64,000 bases of DNA from the NCBI GenBank assembly GCA_022836915.1, contig CP094668.1:6138001-6202000 (forward strand), written 5' to 3'. The position numbers and the translations under genes were made by a program. Each line of letters begins with the position of its first letter. Within the stretch, counting starts at the first letter, position 1. Shown piece after piece: positions 1 to 9,585 of this stretch. The notes beneath the pieces are model-generated. The model searched no databases and was not told the origin of the DNA. It was given only the letters and a program-made list of their open reading frames with translations. This DNA comes from Paenibacillus sp. OVF10 (lineage in GTDB: Bacteria > Bacillota > Bacilli > Paenibacillales > Paenibacillaceae).

Positions 1-673
1 GATCTTTACCAGATTCAGATGAGCCCGCCTGAAAAATCACCGGATGCCCCTGCTTCGAACGCCCCACATTAAGCGGACCCTGTACCGAGAAGTGCGCTCC
101 CTTGTGATTTAGCGTATGTAGCTTAGCAGGATCGAAAAATACGCCCTGTTCCTTGTCTCCGATAAAGGCATCGTCCTCCCAGGAATCCCAAAGTCCTTTG
201 ACCACATTCAGATGTTCTTCCGCAATCTCGTAGCGCAGCGCATGGTTCGGATGTTCGCCTTTGCCAAAATTAAGTGCCGATCCTTCCAGAGGTGAAGTAA
301 CCACATTCCATCCGGCTCTTCCACCGCTTAATTGATCTAACGAGGCAAATTGCCGCGCAACCGTGAAGGGCTCACTATAGGAAGTAGACAATGTAGCAAC
401 CAGCCCGATATGGGAAGTTGCCCCAGCGAGTGCGGACAGAAGCGTGAGAGGTTCGAAGCGATTGAGAAAATGTGGATTGGACTTCTCGTTAATGAAGAGG
501 CCATCTGCAATAAAGAGCAGATCAAACTTCCCTTTTTCCGCGATACGCACCTGCTTCTTGTAGAATTCCAGACTAACGCTCGCGTTAATTGGAATATCCG
601 GGTGACGCCAAAAGGAAATGCTGTTACCCACTCCGTTCAGATTGGCTCCCAACTTCAATTGTCGTTGCGACAT
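1..673 (-). CDS. FMN-dependent LLM-class monooxygenase, NtaA/SnaA/DszA type (C-terminus beyond window)
   Basis: The first 224 codons are present and the rest lies off the left edge. The protein starts MSQRQLKLGANLNGVGNSIS at a GGGAGGA ribosome binding site seven bases before the ATG. The N-terminal half carries family features: RIAEKGKFDLLFIADGL near residue 45, QFASLDQLSGGRAGWNVVTS near residue 105, and RYEIAEEHLNVVKGLW near residue 145. These are typical of bacterial luciferase-like enzymes that use reduced FMN from a partner reductase to oxidise nitrilotriacetate-, EDTA-, pristinamycin- or dibenzothiophene-type substrates. The substrate here cannot be inferred. An MFS exporter lies 72 bases upstream on the same strand and may be co-transcribed. 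Confidence 0.88.
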   Translation of the reverse strand, partial: MSQRQLKLGANLNGVGNSISFWRHPDIPINASVSLEFYKKQVRIAEKGKFDLLFIADGLFINEKSNPHFLNRFEPLTLLSALAGATSHIGLVATLSTSYSEPFTVARQFASLDQLSGGRAGWNVVTSPLEGSALNFGKGEHPNHALRYEIAEEHLNVVKGLWDSWEDDAFIGDKEQGVFFDPAKLHTLNHKGAHFSVQGPLNVGRSKQGHPVIFQAGSSESGKD

Positions 674-744
674 ATATATTCCTCCCTATGTTGTGGTGAT
701 GACCATTCAGTTCGAGTATCCTTTTATCTCTGAGAGTCGTTTCA

Positions 745-1992
745 TCATTTCTTTATGCTGTTTCCGCTAACTTCTGCTGTTGCCATGCCTAATCCCGGTT
801 TATCCGCCTGTTTCACATCACTTACCCGGACTGCCCAAGCCGCTCCAAGCAATACAATCCCTGTAAATAGAAAAATAAACGGAATGCCGATCCATCCACC
901 GAGAAAACCACCAATTAACGGTCCAAGCACAATACCGAACTGACTCGCCGTCTGACTCAGACTGACAGCCCTCCCACGAAAATCGTGATCAGCATATTTG
1001 ATGATCAGGGCATTAAGCGCCGGATAGACTGCCGCAAAGAACAAACCATAAACAAATCGCAGGCTGCCAAAATAAATCAGATTCGTTGCTGTCATTTGCA
1101 GCAGACTGCCAATCCCACCGCCGATCAGACCGATAAACAGGGTTTTCTCGTATCCGATCCTTCCACCAATCTTCCCCCATCGCGGCCCCATAATGACGGT
1201 TGCCACACCAATCGCCGAGAAGACAATTCCTGCACTGAGTGTTGCACTGCCAATATCTCCGCCAATCTGGACCACATAGAGCGTCAGCACCGGTTCGATG
1301 ATGAGCACGGAGGTCGAGACTAAGAGAATCAAACCGTAGATTCGCATCAAACCCGGCGTGGAAGCCGCTCTTTTCAAATCCCCTATGATCTTCGTTGGAA
1401 CGATCGTACGAGTTTGTCGTGACTCCTTAACACCGAGGACCATCAGAGCCGCGAGCAATGTAATTACAGCGGATGCAATGAAACATCCCCGCAGTCCGAT
1501 CCAGTGACTCAATACACCACCGGCAAGAGGACCAAGAATTCCGCCCGCAGCGCTGGCCGTAGAGATCACGCCAAGTGCATAACCCACCTGTTTCTCCGGA
1601 GTATTGGTGCCGATCAGTGTAATCGAGGCGGGATGAAAACCAGCCATGAGTCCCTGAAAGACCCTCACCGCGATAAACGTATACGGATCATACACAAAGA
1701 AGTTAGCCAGATGTGCAATGCCTAGCCCCACTCCGGAACGGACCAGCATCAGTTTGCTGCCATATTTATCAGCCAGTGATCCCCAGAAGGGTGCGCATAA
1801 TCCGCTGATCAGAAAGCTGATGGAGATGGAGATACCCGACCAAGCTTCCAAGCCACTCTGGATACCGAGATCATTTTGCAGGAATATAGGAAAGAACGGA
1901 ACGGATAGCGAGTACGCCATATGATTGAAAAACAGGCCGAACCACAGAATATACAGATTTCTCTTCCATTGTGGCATCTTGGCATTCTCCAT
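745..1992 (-). CDS. MFS transporter, MdtG-like multidrug efflux family
   Basis: A 415-residue, 12-helix major facilitator protein of the usual length for drug:H+ antiporters. The loop after helix 2 has the MFS signature (GSLADKYGSKLMLVRSG, about residues 71-87), and helix 5 has an antiporter-like glycine-rich stretch (SAAGGILGPLAGG, about 148-160). It probably exports small toxic compounds; the substrate is unknown. The putative ribosome binding site (AGGAAT) is weak and rather far from the ATG. It is followed on the same strand by the flavin monooxygenase. A long perfect dyad lies upstream. Confidence 0.85.
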   Translation of the reverse strand: MENAKMPQWKRNLYILWFGLFFNHMAYSLSVPFFPIFLQNDLGIQSGLEAWSGISISISFLISGLCAPFWGSLADKYGSKLMLVRSGVGLGIAHLANFFVYDPYTFIAVRVFQGLMAGFHPASITLIGTNTPEKQVGYALGVISTASAAGGILGPLAGGVLSHWIGLRGCFIASAVITLLAALMVLGVKESRQTRTIVPTKIIGDLKRAASTPGLMRIYGLILLVSTSVLIIEPVLTLYVVQIGGDIGSATLSAGIVFSAIGVATVIMGPRWGKIGGRIGYEKTLFIGLIGGGIGSLLQMTATNLIYFGSLRFVYGLFFAAVYPALNALIIKYADHDFRGRAVSLSQTASQFGIVLGPLIGGFLGGWIGIPFIFLFTGIVLLGAAWAVRVSDVKQADKPGLGMATAEVSGNSIKK

Positions 1993-2071
1993 ACTATATA
2001 ATTCCTATATAAAAAGTAGGTTATTATCCATATTAGGGTAACGTCATCGGAAAGTATAATAGAAAAGTTCA

Positions 2072-2106
2072 ATAGACCCATTCAAGAATTAAATGAATGG
2101 GTCTAT
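2072..2106. repeat. 13-bp perfect inverted repeat upstream of the MFS gene
   Basis: The arms at 2072-2084 and 2094-2106 are exactly complementary around a 9-base loop. There is no T-tract on either side, so a terminator is unlikely. It lies between the two divergent genes, about 80 bases before the minus-strand MFS start, and could be an operator or a leader hairpin. Confidence 0.5.
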
Positions 2107-2307
2107 ACCTTTATTTCGTATGGGTTTTCGTTTACACTCACGCATTTTCACATCATCGGTGTAGACAAAAATCCTCTTGTATAAGTGGTACGTTTTTCGC
2201 TTTCCTTCTGGTGAAACATTTTTTGTGGAATCAGGATGTTTGGTACGAACATGGAAAATTTATGTTGAAACAACAAATAAGTTCGTATAATATAAAATTA
2301 ATTACTT

Positions 2308-2325
2308 GTTCTATAAATATAGAAC
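2308..2325. promoter_or_regulatory. Candidate operator of the ArsR-like regulator
   Basis: GTTCTATA-AA-TATAGAAC is a perfect 8+8 inverted repeat with a 2-base centre. It lies just after a sigma-A-like promoter (TTGAAA near 2263, TATAAT near 2286) and before the ribosome binding site of the ArsR-type gene. AT-rich dyads of this size and placement are usual for autoregulating ArsR/SmtB repressors. Confidence 0.6.
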
Positions 2326-2350
2326 TAATCCAGAAAGGAACTAAACTCTT

Positions 2351-3256
2351 ATGAACTACACAGTAGAAGTTGATTTTGCGCCAATTTATGAATGTGTAAG
2401 CACCCTGAGCGCTTTTATGAGTAAACAAAATCATACTAACCTGGATGCCGGGAAACGATGGGTTCGTGATGTACAGGATCGATTCTCACCAGCCAAACTT
2501 CAACAAATGCGAGATACGATGAAAGCCACAGACAATTTCAGCCTTGCGCCATATATATGGAGCTGTTCAGGGGAACGTTCGGTGAATGGCTTTTTGAATT
2601 GGCTTGAAGAGTTGTCCTCAGGACAATTGTATGACATCGCCGCTCGCTTTAAGTTATCTGTCCCCTCCAATCTGCCCGAATTGCGCAATCGGACATCCGA
2701 AGTGCTACGAGAATGGGATACTCAGTATTTTGGGCACATCGATCCGGCAATTATTGAGGGACTCTTTTTGGAAGCTGAATCGAGACGTTCCAGTCTGAAC
2801 GGGACGAATGATCAAGAAGTCTATGAACAAGCTACACAGGGCATGAGGATATATCCCAACCATACGCTAAAAAAAATAATCCTCATCCCTCAATATCATG
2901 CACGTCCATTTGTCACCTCAGTGATCTTTGACGAGATGATCTTCACTAATTATTCTTGCGATATTCTTCCAACAGAACCGGGACGACCAGACCCTGGGTT
3001 ACTGCGTCTAACCCGGGCACTGTCCGATGAAACCAGACTGTTCATCTTAAGACTACTGGCTGGTAAACAGATGACCTTCACTGAAATTGTCCGTGAGGTT
3101 GGACTGTCCAAGAGCACGGTGCATTACCATCTAATAGCCTTGCGAGCAGCCGGGCTGATTATCGTGCATTATGATTACAAAAACACCGAATATAGCCTGC
3201 GCTTGGAAGCTCTAAACAACCTTCCACGGCAGATTGGAGCTTACATTGAAGGTTGA
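2351..3256 (+). CDS. ArsR/SmtB-like winged-helix regulator with a long N-terminal domain
   Basis: A 301-residue protein, much longer than classical ArsR (about 100). The last 90 residues form the DNA-binding winged helix: ALSDETRLFILRLLAG (about 220-235) followed by EIVREVGLSKSTVHYHLIAL. The first 200 residues are a separate domain without recognisable metal-binding cysteines, probably an effector domain. It starts at ATG after AAGGAA. The next gene, an MFS exporter, begins 57 bases later on the same strand, so the regulator most likely controls that exporter and itself through the palindrome at 2308-2325. The inducer is unknown. Confidence 0.8.
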   Translation: MNYTVEVDFAPIYECVSTLSAFMSKQNHTNLDAGKRWVRDVQDRFSPAKLQQMRDTMKATDNFSLAPYIWSCSGERSVNGFLNWLEELSSGQLYDIAARFKLSVPSNLPELRNRTSEVLREWDTQYFGHIDPAIIEGLFLEAESRRSSLNGTNDQEVYEQATQGMRIYPNHTLKKIILIPQYHARPFVTSVIFDEMIFTNYSCDILPTEPGRPDPGLLRLTRALSDETRLFILRLLAGKQMTFTEIVREVGLSKSTVHYHLIALRAAGLIIVHYDYKNTEYSLRLEALNNLPRQIGAYIEG

Positions 3257-3312
3257 GTTCAAGCATCTCCATCTCCACAAATTGCACTATTCTATCATAC
3301 GGAGGAACCTTA

Positions 3313-4563
3313 ATGCTGAAGCGAAGTTATTACGGTTTATTGGCTACTGTTACTCTTAGCTCTCTCGGTGATGTGTTTGGTCTTTTGGCCATGGAATGGC
3401 TTGTTTATGAATTAACTGCCTCTAAGTTAGCCATGGGTGCTATGGCACTAAGTTTCAGCATTCCCGAGGTAGCCTTCCGGCTACTTGGATCACCGCTGTC
3501 CGACCGACTGCATCGTGGACGGTTCATGGCCGGACTGGCTACAGTACGACTGTTGGCTCTTTTGTTGCCGCTAAGTATGGGTATCGCGGGCCAATTACAA
3601 CTTTGGCACCTATTTCTCGCCGCAGCACTCAGCGGGGCCTGCTCCGCCCTCTTCATGCCAACGGCCATGGCTGTTGTACCGGGCGTAGCTGGCAAACACA
3701 AACTGCTGCGGGCATTCGCAGTGATTGATGGTTGTCGAAATGCCGCTGCTTTGCTGGGACCAGCCTTTGCCGGAGCTCTAACGGCTGCAGCTGGAGCGTT
3801 ACCAACATTAGGCATCAACGCTATTTGCTACATTGCAGCCATCACGGCACTGCTCTATCTGCCCACAATGCAGAAACCAGTAGCACAAACATCTTTTTCT
3901 CTTAAAGCTTATATCCAAGATATTGGAGAGGGCTTCACTTTTTATCGGCGATTCCCAGCCATGCTATCGATTATGGTAATGGTTTCGATCAGCAATATGT
4001 CCTCTGTAGCCATCTGGACCATGATGATTCCTTTTGTCCGCGAAGTGCTGCACCGGGATGCCGCCGCCATGGGCACTCTGACCACGGCTTCGGCATTTGG
4101 CACACTAGCAGGACTAACTATTATCTCGTGGATGGGTGAAATCAAGAGAAGACGCACGGTCATGCTGTGCAGCTTAGCTGTGATTGGGCTTTTCAACGCT
4201 TTATTGGGACTATTTCCGAGTTACCCATTTGCACTTATTGCCTTATGTGCTGCAGGAGCAGCCGGACCTTTCTTCGGTTCTCTAAGCTCTTCGTTACATG
4301 GTACGCTTGTGCCCAGTTGTCTACAAGGCCGGGTTAATTCGATCCGATTCCTGATTGGTGGAGGATTACAGCCCGTAGGTGCTTTTGCAGGTGCAGCGGT
4401 TGCAGAAGTCTATGGCCTTCCCTTCCTATTTCTGTCTTTAGGTCTTCTTCCTTTCATCTGTTCGATAGCTGCTTTATTTCTCCCGAACCTGAAAAATTTG
4501 AATGGCGATCTCGATACTCTACTACATAAGCCATCCAATAAAGTTCGTATTACAAGCAGTTAA
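3313..4563 (+). CDS. MFS transporter (MefA-like group)
   Basis: 416 residues with about 12 membrane helices, beginning MLKRSYYGLLATVTLSSLGD. The ATG at 3313 was chosen because GGAGG sits seven bases upstream; a TTG at 3253 overlapping the previous stop lacks such a site. Helix 2-3 loop residues SPLSDRLHRGRF match the MFS signature. The overall pattern resembles the macrolide-efflux subgroup of MFS proteins, but the substrate is not predictable. It forms a two-gene unit with the upstream ArsR-like regulator and is followed by a terminator. Confidence 0.85.
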   Translation: MLKRSYYGLLATVTLSSLGDVFGLLAMEWLVYELTASKLAMGAMALSFSIPEVAFRLLGSPLSDRLHRGRFMAGLATVRLLALLLPLSMGIAGQLQLWHLFLAAALSGACSALFMPTAMAVVPGVAGKHKLLRAFAVIDGCRNAAALLGPAFAGALTAAAGALPTLGINAICYIAAITALLYLPTMQKPVAQTSFSLKAYIQDIGEGFTFYRRFPAMLSIMVMVSISNMSSVAIWTMMIPFVREVLHRDAAAMGTLTTASAFGTLAGLTIISWMGEIKRRRTVMLCSLAVIGLFNALLGLFPSYPFALIALCAAGAAGPFFGSLSSSLHGTLVPSCLQGRVNSIRFLIGGGLQPVGAFAGAAVAEVYGLPFLFLSLGLLPFICSIAALFLPNLKNLNGDLDTLLHKPSNKVRITSS

Positions 4564-4570
4564 CAACACT

Positions 4571-4606
4571 AAAAGCGCCGTCCCTTTTTATTGGAACGAC
4601 GCTTTT
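4571..4606 (+). terminator. Rho-independent terminator after the MFS gene
   Basis: An AAAAGCG-type stem pairs with CGCTTTT around a T-rich loop directly after the MFS stop. It ends in a short T-run and can act in both directions. Confidence 0.65.
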
Positions 4607-4710
4607 GACGTGTGACAACGATAGCAGTTTACCTCAAACATGCCATGATACCACATCTGTCCCCCACTTCCCAAACATGCGGGACTGGTATCCCGACATA
4701 GGTGGTAATT

Positions 4711-4790
4711 GTGAGATAAAAGCCAACTCTTCGCTTCTTAAGATTTTTTTCTATACTCTCCATTATCGTGTAAATATGAAGTGAACTTGA
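4711..4790. repeat. Degenerate third copy of the dispersed intergenic element
   Basis: From the GATAAA core at 4715 onward, this segment aligns with the right half of the elements at 18158-18316 and 60121-60325. Shared blocks are GATAAA-GC--AAC-CT-CGCTTCTT, a T-rich stretch, ACTCTCC and the CGTGTAAAT-like end. The left arm of the central hairpin is not conserved, so this looks like a decayed or partial copy. Confidence 0.5.
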
Positions 4791-4808
4791 TTACATATCG
4801 CGATCATA

Positions 4809-5251
4809 CTATTCCTTCAATTGGACCGACATAAATACATCGACCTCATCTTCACTGTCCAATATAAATCCAAATCGTTCATACAATCGCCGAGCAGGAC
4901 TTCCCTGCAAAACATTTAAAATAACCCTTTTCCCTGAACTTCATCCTGTTCCAGCAGCATGTTCAATATCTGAGTTCCTATTCTCTGGCCCTGATAATCG
5001 GGATGTATGTAGAAATGTTCCAATAGATATGCCTCAGACTTGGGCTTCAACGCTACACAACCTACCATTGAACCCTCCACTTCAATAATCTGTGTCTGGA
5101 CAGGATTGAATGTATTCCGGAAACGTTCACGTACTTTCACATCATCGTACCTTCCCAGTCTGGTTAGATCATCGTAGAGTACCAACGCTCGCAAATCAGC
5201 GAGTTGCTCTTGGTCTGCCTGTACAGCTTGACGCATTGTTATTGGGTTCAT
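4809..5251 (-). pseudogene. GNAT acetyltransferase, broken by one frameshift
   Basis: The first 109 residues end with the acetyl-CoA motif QGQRIGTQILNMLLE, then the frame runs into a stop. The next frame continues exactly as the family expects (VILNVLQGSPARRLYERFGF), ending at 4809. One extra A in the A4 run (T4 at 4928-4931 on the plus strand) joins both parts into a 147-residue protein of normal GNAT length. It transfers an acetyl group from acetyl-CoA to an unknown amine. Given the many similar breaks in the window, a sequencing undercall is as likely as true decay. Confidence 0.75.
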
Positions 5252-5400
5252 TTGTTGAATTCCTTTCCAGTGGAGACACGTTAGTTTTTGAATGTCTTAT
5301 CCCACGATAGGGATAGGACACTAAAAATCATACCTTTGGCAGCTCACATGAGCAACAGCGGATTTTAGAACGTAATATATTTTCCAAACTATTTATCTCC

Positions 5401-5481
5401 GCAAAAAATAAAAAAGCCCAAAAAGGACGGTGCAGTCTTGCTTATACAAATAAGCGAATCCGCAACCGTCCCTTCTGGGAT
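5401..5481 (-). terminator. Terminator of the fructan operon
   Basis: Read on the minus strand, a CCCAGAAGGGACGGTTGC arm pairs with GCACCGTCCTTTTTGGG. The loop contains a smaller hairpin (GCTTAT/ATAAGC). A TTTTTTATTTTTT tract follows. It lies directly after the ROK kinase stop. Confidence 0.8.
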
Positions 5482-5499
5482 GAAGATTATTTAAGAAAA

Positions 5500-6399
5500 C
5501 TACGAAGCATGTGACGCTTGTGCTGCATGCTGCAATGCTTCCAGACCCAATGCGAGCGCACCACACAGACCTGCATGCTGGCCCAATCCAGGCTGGACAA
5601 TATATTGGTCGATATGTTGCGTGATTGGGGCAGCATTCACATAACCATTCAGATTCCGTACAACCTGCTCCCGGATCATAGGAAACAGATGATCTTGCTG
5701 CATCACACCACCGCCCAAGATAATTTTCTGCGGCGAATGAAGCAGGATGGCCGTTGTAATCGACTCCGCAATGTAAAAGGATTCGATCTCCCACGCCGGA
5801 TGATCTGCCGGCAATTCACTGCCAGGGATCTGCCAACGGGCTTCAATGGCTGGTCCTGCAGCCATACCCTCCAGACAATCGCCATGATACGGGCATAATC
5901 CGGCAAAGTGATCGTCTGGATGGCGTCTTGTGCGAATATGTCCACCCTCGGGATGTAACAATCCATGGACTCGTTGGCCCCCTGCCACAAGTCCAACACC
6001 AACGCCTGTACCAATCGTGTAATATACACAGTTGTCCAGCCCTTGCGCCGCTCCCCACGTCACTTCACCGAGCGCGGCAGCATTCACATCCGTATCCCAT
6101 CCAAAAGGAACCGGAAATTCATGCTTCAAGGTTCCAATCACATTACAGTTTCCCCACCCAGGCTTAGGTGTGGTCGTAATATAACCATAGGTGGGACTAT
6201 CCGGTTGCAGATCAATCGGACCAAAGGAGCCAACCCCCATTGCTTCCACATCTTTATCCCTGAAATAGTCGATCACCTTGGCAAGAGTGGTCTCCGGATG
6301 TTCTGTTGGAAAGCTGATCCGATCTTCAATCTGTCCATGCTCATTACCTACACCACATACAAACTTTGTTCCACCCGCTTCTATGGCTCCAATACGCAT
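5500..6399 (-). CDS. ROK-family fructokinase
   Basis: A 299-residue cytoplasmic sugar kinase. The ATG at 6399 follows AAGGAG and gives the canonical start MRIGAIEAGGTKFVCGVG, which holds the ATP phosphate-binding loop. Later motifs are DTDVNAAALGE (near 105), TIGTGVGVG (near 130) and the ROK zinc-site region HIRTRRHPDDHFAGLCPYHG followed by DCLEG (near 155-180). The zinc-containing fructokinase subgroup phosphorylates fructose to fructose 6-phosphate. It is the last gene of the operon, after a GH32 beta-fructosidase that would release free fructose, which supports this substrate. Confidence 0.88.
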   Translation of the reverse strand: MRIGAIEAGGTKFVCGVGNEHGQIEDRISFPTEHPETTLAKVIDYFRDKDVEAMGVGSFGPIDLQPDSPTYGYITTTPKPGWGNCNVIGTLKHEFPVPFGWDTDVNAAALGEVTWGAAQGLDNCVYYTIGTGVGVGLVAGGQRVHGLLHPEGGHIRTRRHPDDHFAGLCPYHGDCLEGMAAGPAIEARWQIPGSELPADHPAWEIESFYIAESITTAILLHSPQKIILGGGVMQQDHLFPMIREQVVRNLNGYVNAAPITQHIDQYIVQPGLGQHAGLCGALALGLEALQHAAQASHAS

Positions 6400-6427
6400 C
6401 GTTCTGGACTCCTTTCCTTCATTACAA

Positions 6428-7900
6428 TTAACCTTTAGCCTTGGTTGGTGATATCTCATAGATATGAAGTGAAGAGAAGACCAGATCAGTATTTTCGGCA
6501 TGAGCAGAGATGCCCTTGGAATCCACATCCGGATAGATCAGATCCGTAATAACCGCCTGACCATCATTTGCAAATACCTCCACAGATGAATGATCTACAA
6601 AGATACGCAAACTTTGATTCGCACTCGGTGCCTTTAACTCAGCTGTATGACGGCTCAGGAAATGTTCATGAAAATCGCCGATACCCGATCCACTACGATC
6701 GATATACACTTCCCCTCGGTTGGCGTCTACGCCAACGAGAGTTTCGTTGTCAGCTCCGCTTCTTAAGGCAAAATGGAACGACTGATTTGGAGTCCACTCT
6801 GCATGGATCTCATAGTTCACTAGTTGCAAAGCGTTCAACTGCTCACTCACTTGCTGAATCGAAGCATCCTGTAGGGACAATAATGGCGTACGGGCTTGCT
6901 TAAGTTCACGTGCAGGACGTTGAATCAGTATTACTTCTCCGGCTCTTGTCTCCAGAGACAGCTCCCGTGCAATGGTCATTGCTCCACGATAATCATTGGT
7001 TGGCGTCTGATTGGCATACATCCAGTTGCTCATCCACCCCATAAACAGGCGTCTGCCATCTTCAGCCGGAATGTCAGACCAACTAACTCCCGCATAGTTA
7101 TCCCGGCCATGATCAATCCAGCGAATCGTATGGGATGCCTCATCTGGGACAAATGTTCTTCCATCAAAATCTCCGGTAAAATATTGTGTTCTGGATCCTT
7201 CTTTAAAAGCAGGATCTGCACCGATGCTAACGAGCATCACCCATTTCACCTGCCCTGAATCTCCATCCACTGCAAGCGGGAACAAGTCCGGGCATTCCCA
7301 CACGCCATCGTGTGAACCGATCCCTTCGCCAAATTCACTTCCTAGCGTCCAATCCTTCAGATTGGGAGATCGGTACAGACATACCGTTTGACCACAAGCG
7401 ATAATCATAATCCATTCCTTGGTCTGCTCATGCCAGAACACTTTGGGGTCACGGAAATCAACAAAGGACTCATGCTTTAATACCGGATTGCCCTCGTATT
7501 TAGTCCAGGTTCTGCCGTTGTCTTTGCTATACGCCAGACTCTGACGCTGAACAGGATGATCATTTGGTACTTCCAGATGATGTGTAAAAATGGCTACCAA
7601 CCCCGGCTCATCTTCGAAAAATCCAGAAGTATTGTTCCAGTCCACCACCGCACTGCCGGAGAAAATCATGCCATGTTCATCCGGTGCCAGAGCTACAGGA
7701 AGTTCCTCCCAAGTGACGAGATCTCGGGTTACCGCGTGACCCCAATGCATCGGCCCCCATGTAGTACCAAATGGATGATACTGGTAAAACAAGTGATACT
7801 CCCCATTGAAAAACACCATGCCGTTTGGGTCGTTCATCCACTTCTCTTTCGGTGAAAAGTGGTATTCATTTCTGTAATCTTGTTTAAGAATTGTCGACAT
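6428..7900 (-). CDS. GH32 beta-fructosidase (levanase/invertase type), cytoplasmic
   Basis: 490 residues, starting MSTILKQDYRNEYHFSPKEK at an ATG preceded by GGAGGAG. The nucleophile motif WMNDPNG is near residue 20, FSGSAVVDWNNTSGF near 85, RDPKVFW near 145 and the acid/base motif WECPDLFPL near 200. The C-terminal beta-sandwich carries LRIFVDHSSVEVFANDG near 445. The FSGSAVVDxxNTSGF pattern is closer to levanase and exo-inulinase than to sucrose-6-phosphate hydrolase. No signal peptide is present, so it should cut fructo-oligosaccharides or sucrose after import by the upstream transporter, feeding the downstream fructokinase. Confidence 0.9.
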   Translation of the reverse strand: MSTILKQDYRNEYHFSPKEKWMNDPNGMVFFNGEYHLFYQYHPFGTTWGPMHWGHAVTRDLVTWEELPVALAPDEHGMIFSGSAVVDWNNTSGFFEDEPGLVAIFTHHLEVPNDHPVQRQSLAYSKDNGRTWTKYEGNPVLKHESFVDFRDPKVFWHEQTKEWIMIIACGQTVCLYRSPNLKDWTLGSEFGEGIGSHDGVWECPDLFPLAVDGDSGQVKWVMLVSIGADPAFKEGSRTQYFTGDFDGRTFVPDEASHTIRWIDHGRDNYAGVSWSDIPAEDGRRLFMGWMSNWMYANQTPTNDYRGAMTIARELSLETRAGEVILIQRPARELKQARTPLLSLQDASIQQVSEQLNALQLVNYEIHAEWTPNQSFHFALRSGADNETLVGVDANRGEVYIDRSGSGIGDFHEHFLSRHTAELKAPSANQSLRIFVDHSSVEVFANDGQAVITDLIYPDVDSKGISAHAENTDLVFSSLHIYEISPTKAKG

Positions 7901-7925
7901 TATGGTTTCTCCTCCGTACTTTTCT

Positions 7926-9530
7926 TTATTTGTTATTACGGTCATATCCCGCTTGTTTAATCTGTAGCCATTCTTGCAATCCAAGGCGATCCAGCTCTTT
8001 CAAGTAAGCATCCCATTCCTGATCTATTTTCCCGTTCTGATACCATTCTGTACGCAGACGTAACACGTAGGCGAAGAGATCGGTCTCGATCGTGGACAAT
8101 CGATCCAGTTCATCAATGGAGAAGAACACACTTGGATATACGTTCTCCGCTTTCATATGCGGAACCATAACCTTGTCAAGAAGTTCCATCCGCCAAGCCG
8201 CATCTTCCGGTTTGGTTGTGTATTTGTCATAATAACTGTCGAGAATGGCCAATGGTCCTGCGATACTGGTTTTTTGTCTGAGCTCCACAGGTGCAGAGCC
8301 TTCCAGCGGAAGATGCTTCAGCATCCCTTTGGCTTCATCGAATTCAAAAATATTTTGCTGACTCTCATCTCCATAGGTACCCCAGTTGTTCTGCACGGAT
8401 TGGAGCGGATCGTACAATTGGTCTACCCACTTCGCTGTGGATTCCAGGTTTTTATTGCTGCTGGTAATGACCATGCGACCACGATCAAGCCCTATTCCGT
8501 TTGTTCTTGTAACATTGACCTCTCCGTTAGGGCCGGCAACCGGAGGCAGAACATCATACGTATCATTCATGCCTGTAATGTTAGCCTTATCCCAAGTGAA
8601 GTACATGCCGTACTTGTTGTCCTTGCCTTTCGCAAGATACGTGTTCCAATCCTGCTGGTACGATTCAACATCCACGAGACCTTCCTGAACCAACTCATGA
8701 ATGTATTTAACCGCTTCCTTGTAACCTTCATCAGCTGCCGTGAAGACCACTTTCCCATCATTGGTTACCACGGTATGATCCCAGTTCTCTCCGAGTCCAA
8801 ATGCCGCAAAGAGAAATGTCAGATCTTCTCCGCCCGGTTTGTTAATGAAAGATAACGGAATTTCGTCTGCCTTACCGTTGCCGTTAGGATCTTGGGTTTT
8901 GAAGGCGATCAATACTTCTTTCAGTTCTTCGGTTGTTGTTGGCATCTTCAGTCCAAGCTTGTTCAGCCATTCCACATTAATCCAGGGCAAGTTATCCACT
9001 GCCTGAATCCGTTGTTTGCCACTTCCGAGTTCTTCAATCCATGGGAATGAATATATATGTCCGTCTGGAGCCGTGATCATGCTCTTGTATTCGGGAGCTT
9101 CCTCCAGCACCTTTTGCAGATTGGGCATATATTGTTCAATCATGTCCTCAAGTGGAATGATTGCCCCGTCCTTCGCCAGTTTCAGGAGATCATAGTCCCC
9201 GTAACCTGCATCAAAAATGGCATCCGGCAAATCACCGCTGGCCACCGCCAGATTTCTTTTTCTGCAAACACATCACTCGTATAGTTCTTCCAGTTGATAT
9301 GCACATTGGTTTTCTCTTCGAGTCGCTTGTTAATCAGCTTGTCGTTTGGATCAGCGGGAGCCAGCGGAGAGCTCTGTGTTATAAAATTCAATGTCACCTT
9401 GCCATCAGGGATTGCGCCTCACTAGCCGCGCCGCCTCCACCCCGCCACAGGCGGTTAGAAAGAGCATTGCAGATAACATGGAAATGGATGCCGTTGTAAC
9501 GGCTTTTCTGGACTTGTTCACTTTTTTCAT
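7926..9530 (-). CDS. Sugar ABC transporter substrate-binding lipoprotein (Lpl/YtcQ type), frame broken three times
   Basis: Reconstruction gives 535 residues. It starts MKKVNKSRKAVTTASISMLS at 9530 after GGAGG, with lipobox LFLTAC followed by a glycine-rich linker. The frame breaks at C4 9440-9443 (missing one G on the coding strand), G3 9408-9410 (missing one C) and T5 9257-9261 (missing one A). With one base added at each, the sequence reads continuously through SPDGKVTLNFITQSSPLAP and VFAEKRNLAVASGDLPDAIF into a normal binding protein. It sits outside the membrane and delivers oligosaccharide to the two permeases just upstream. It is most likely an intact gene with undercalled homopolymers. 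Confidence 0.85.
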
Positions 9531-9585
9531 AATAATGACCTCCATGAGTTGGATTGGATCAACTTACTGTATCGCAGGCTGTTCA

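Noticed and set aside
5252..5392. Hairpin GTCTTATCCC/GGGATAGGAC as a terminator
   Set aside because: Stem is good but T-tracts are weak and the operon terminator at 5401-5481 already explains the kinase end; its role is left open.
5393..5794. Minus-strand frame of 133 codons over the kinase end
   Set aside because: It overlaps the ROK kinase and its terminator in another frame and has no ribosome binding site or family features.
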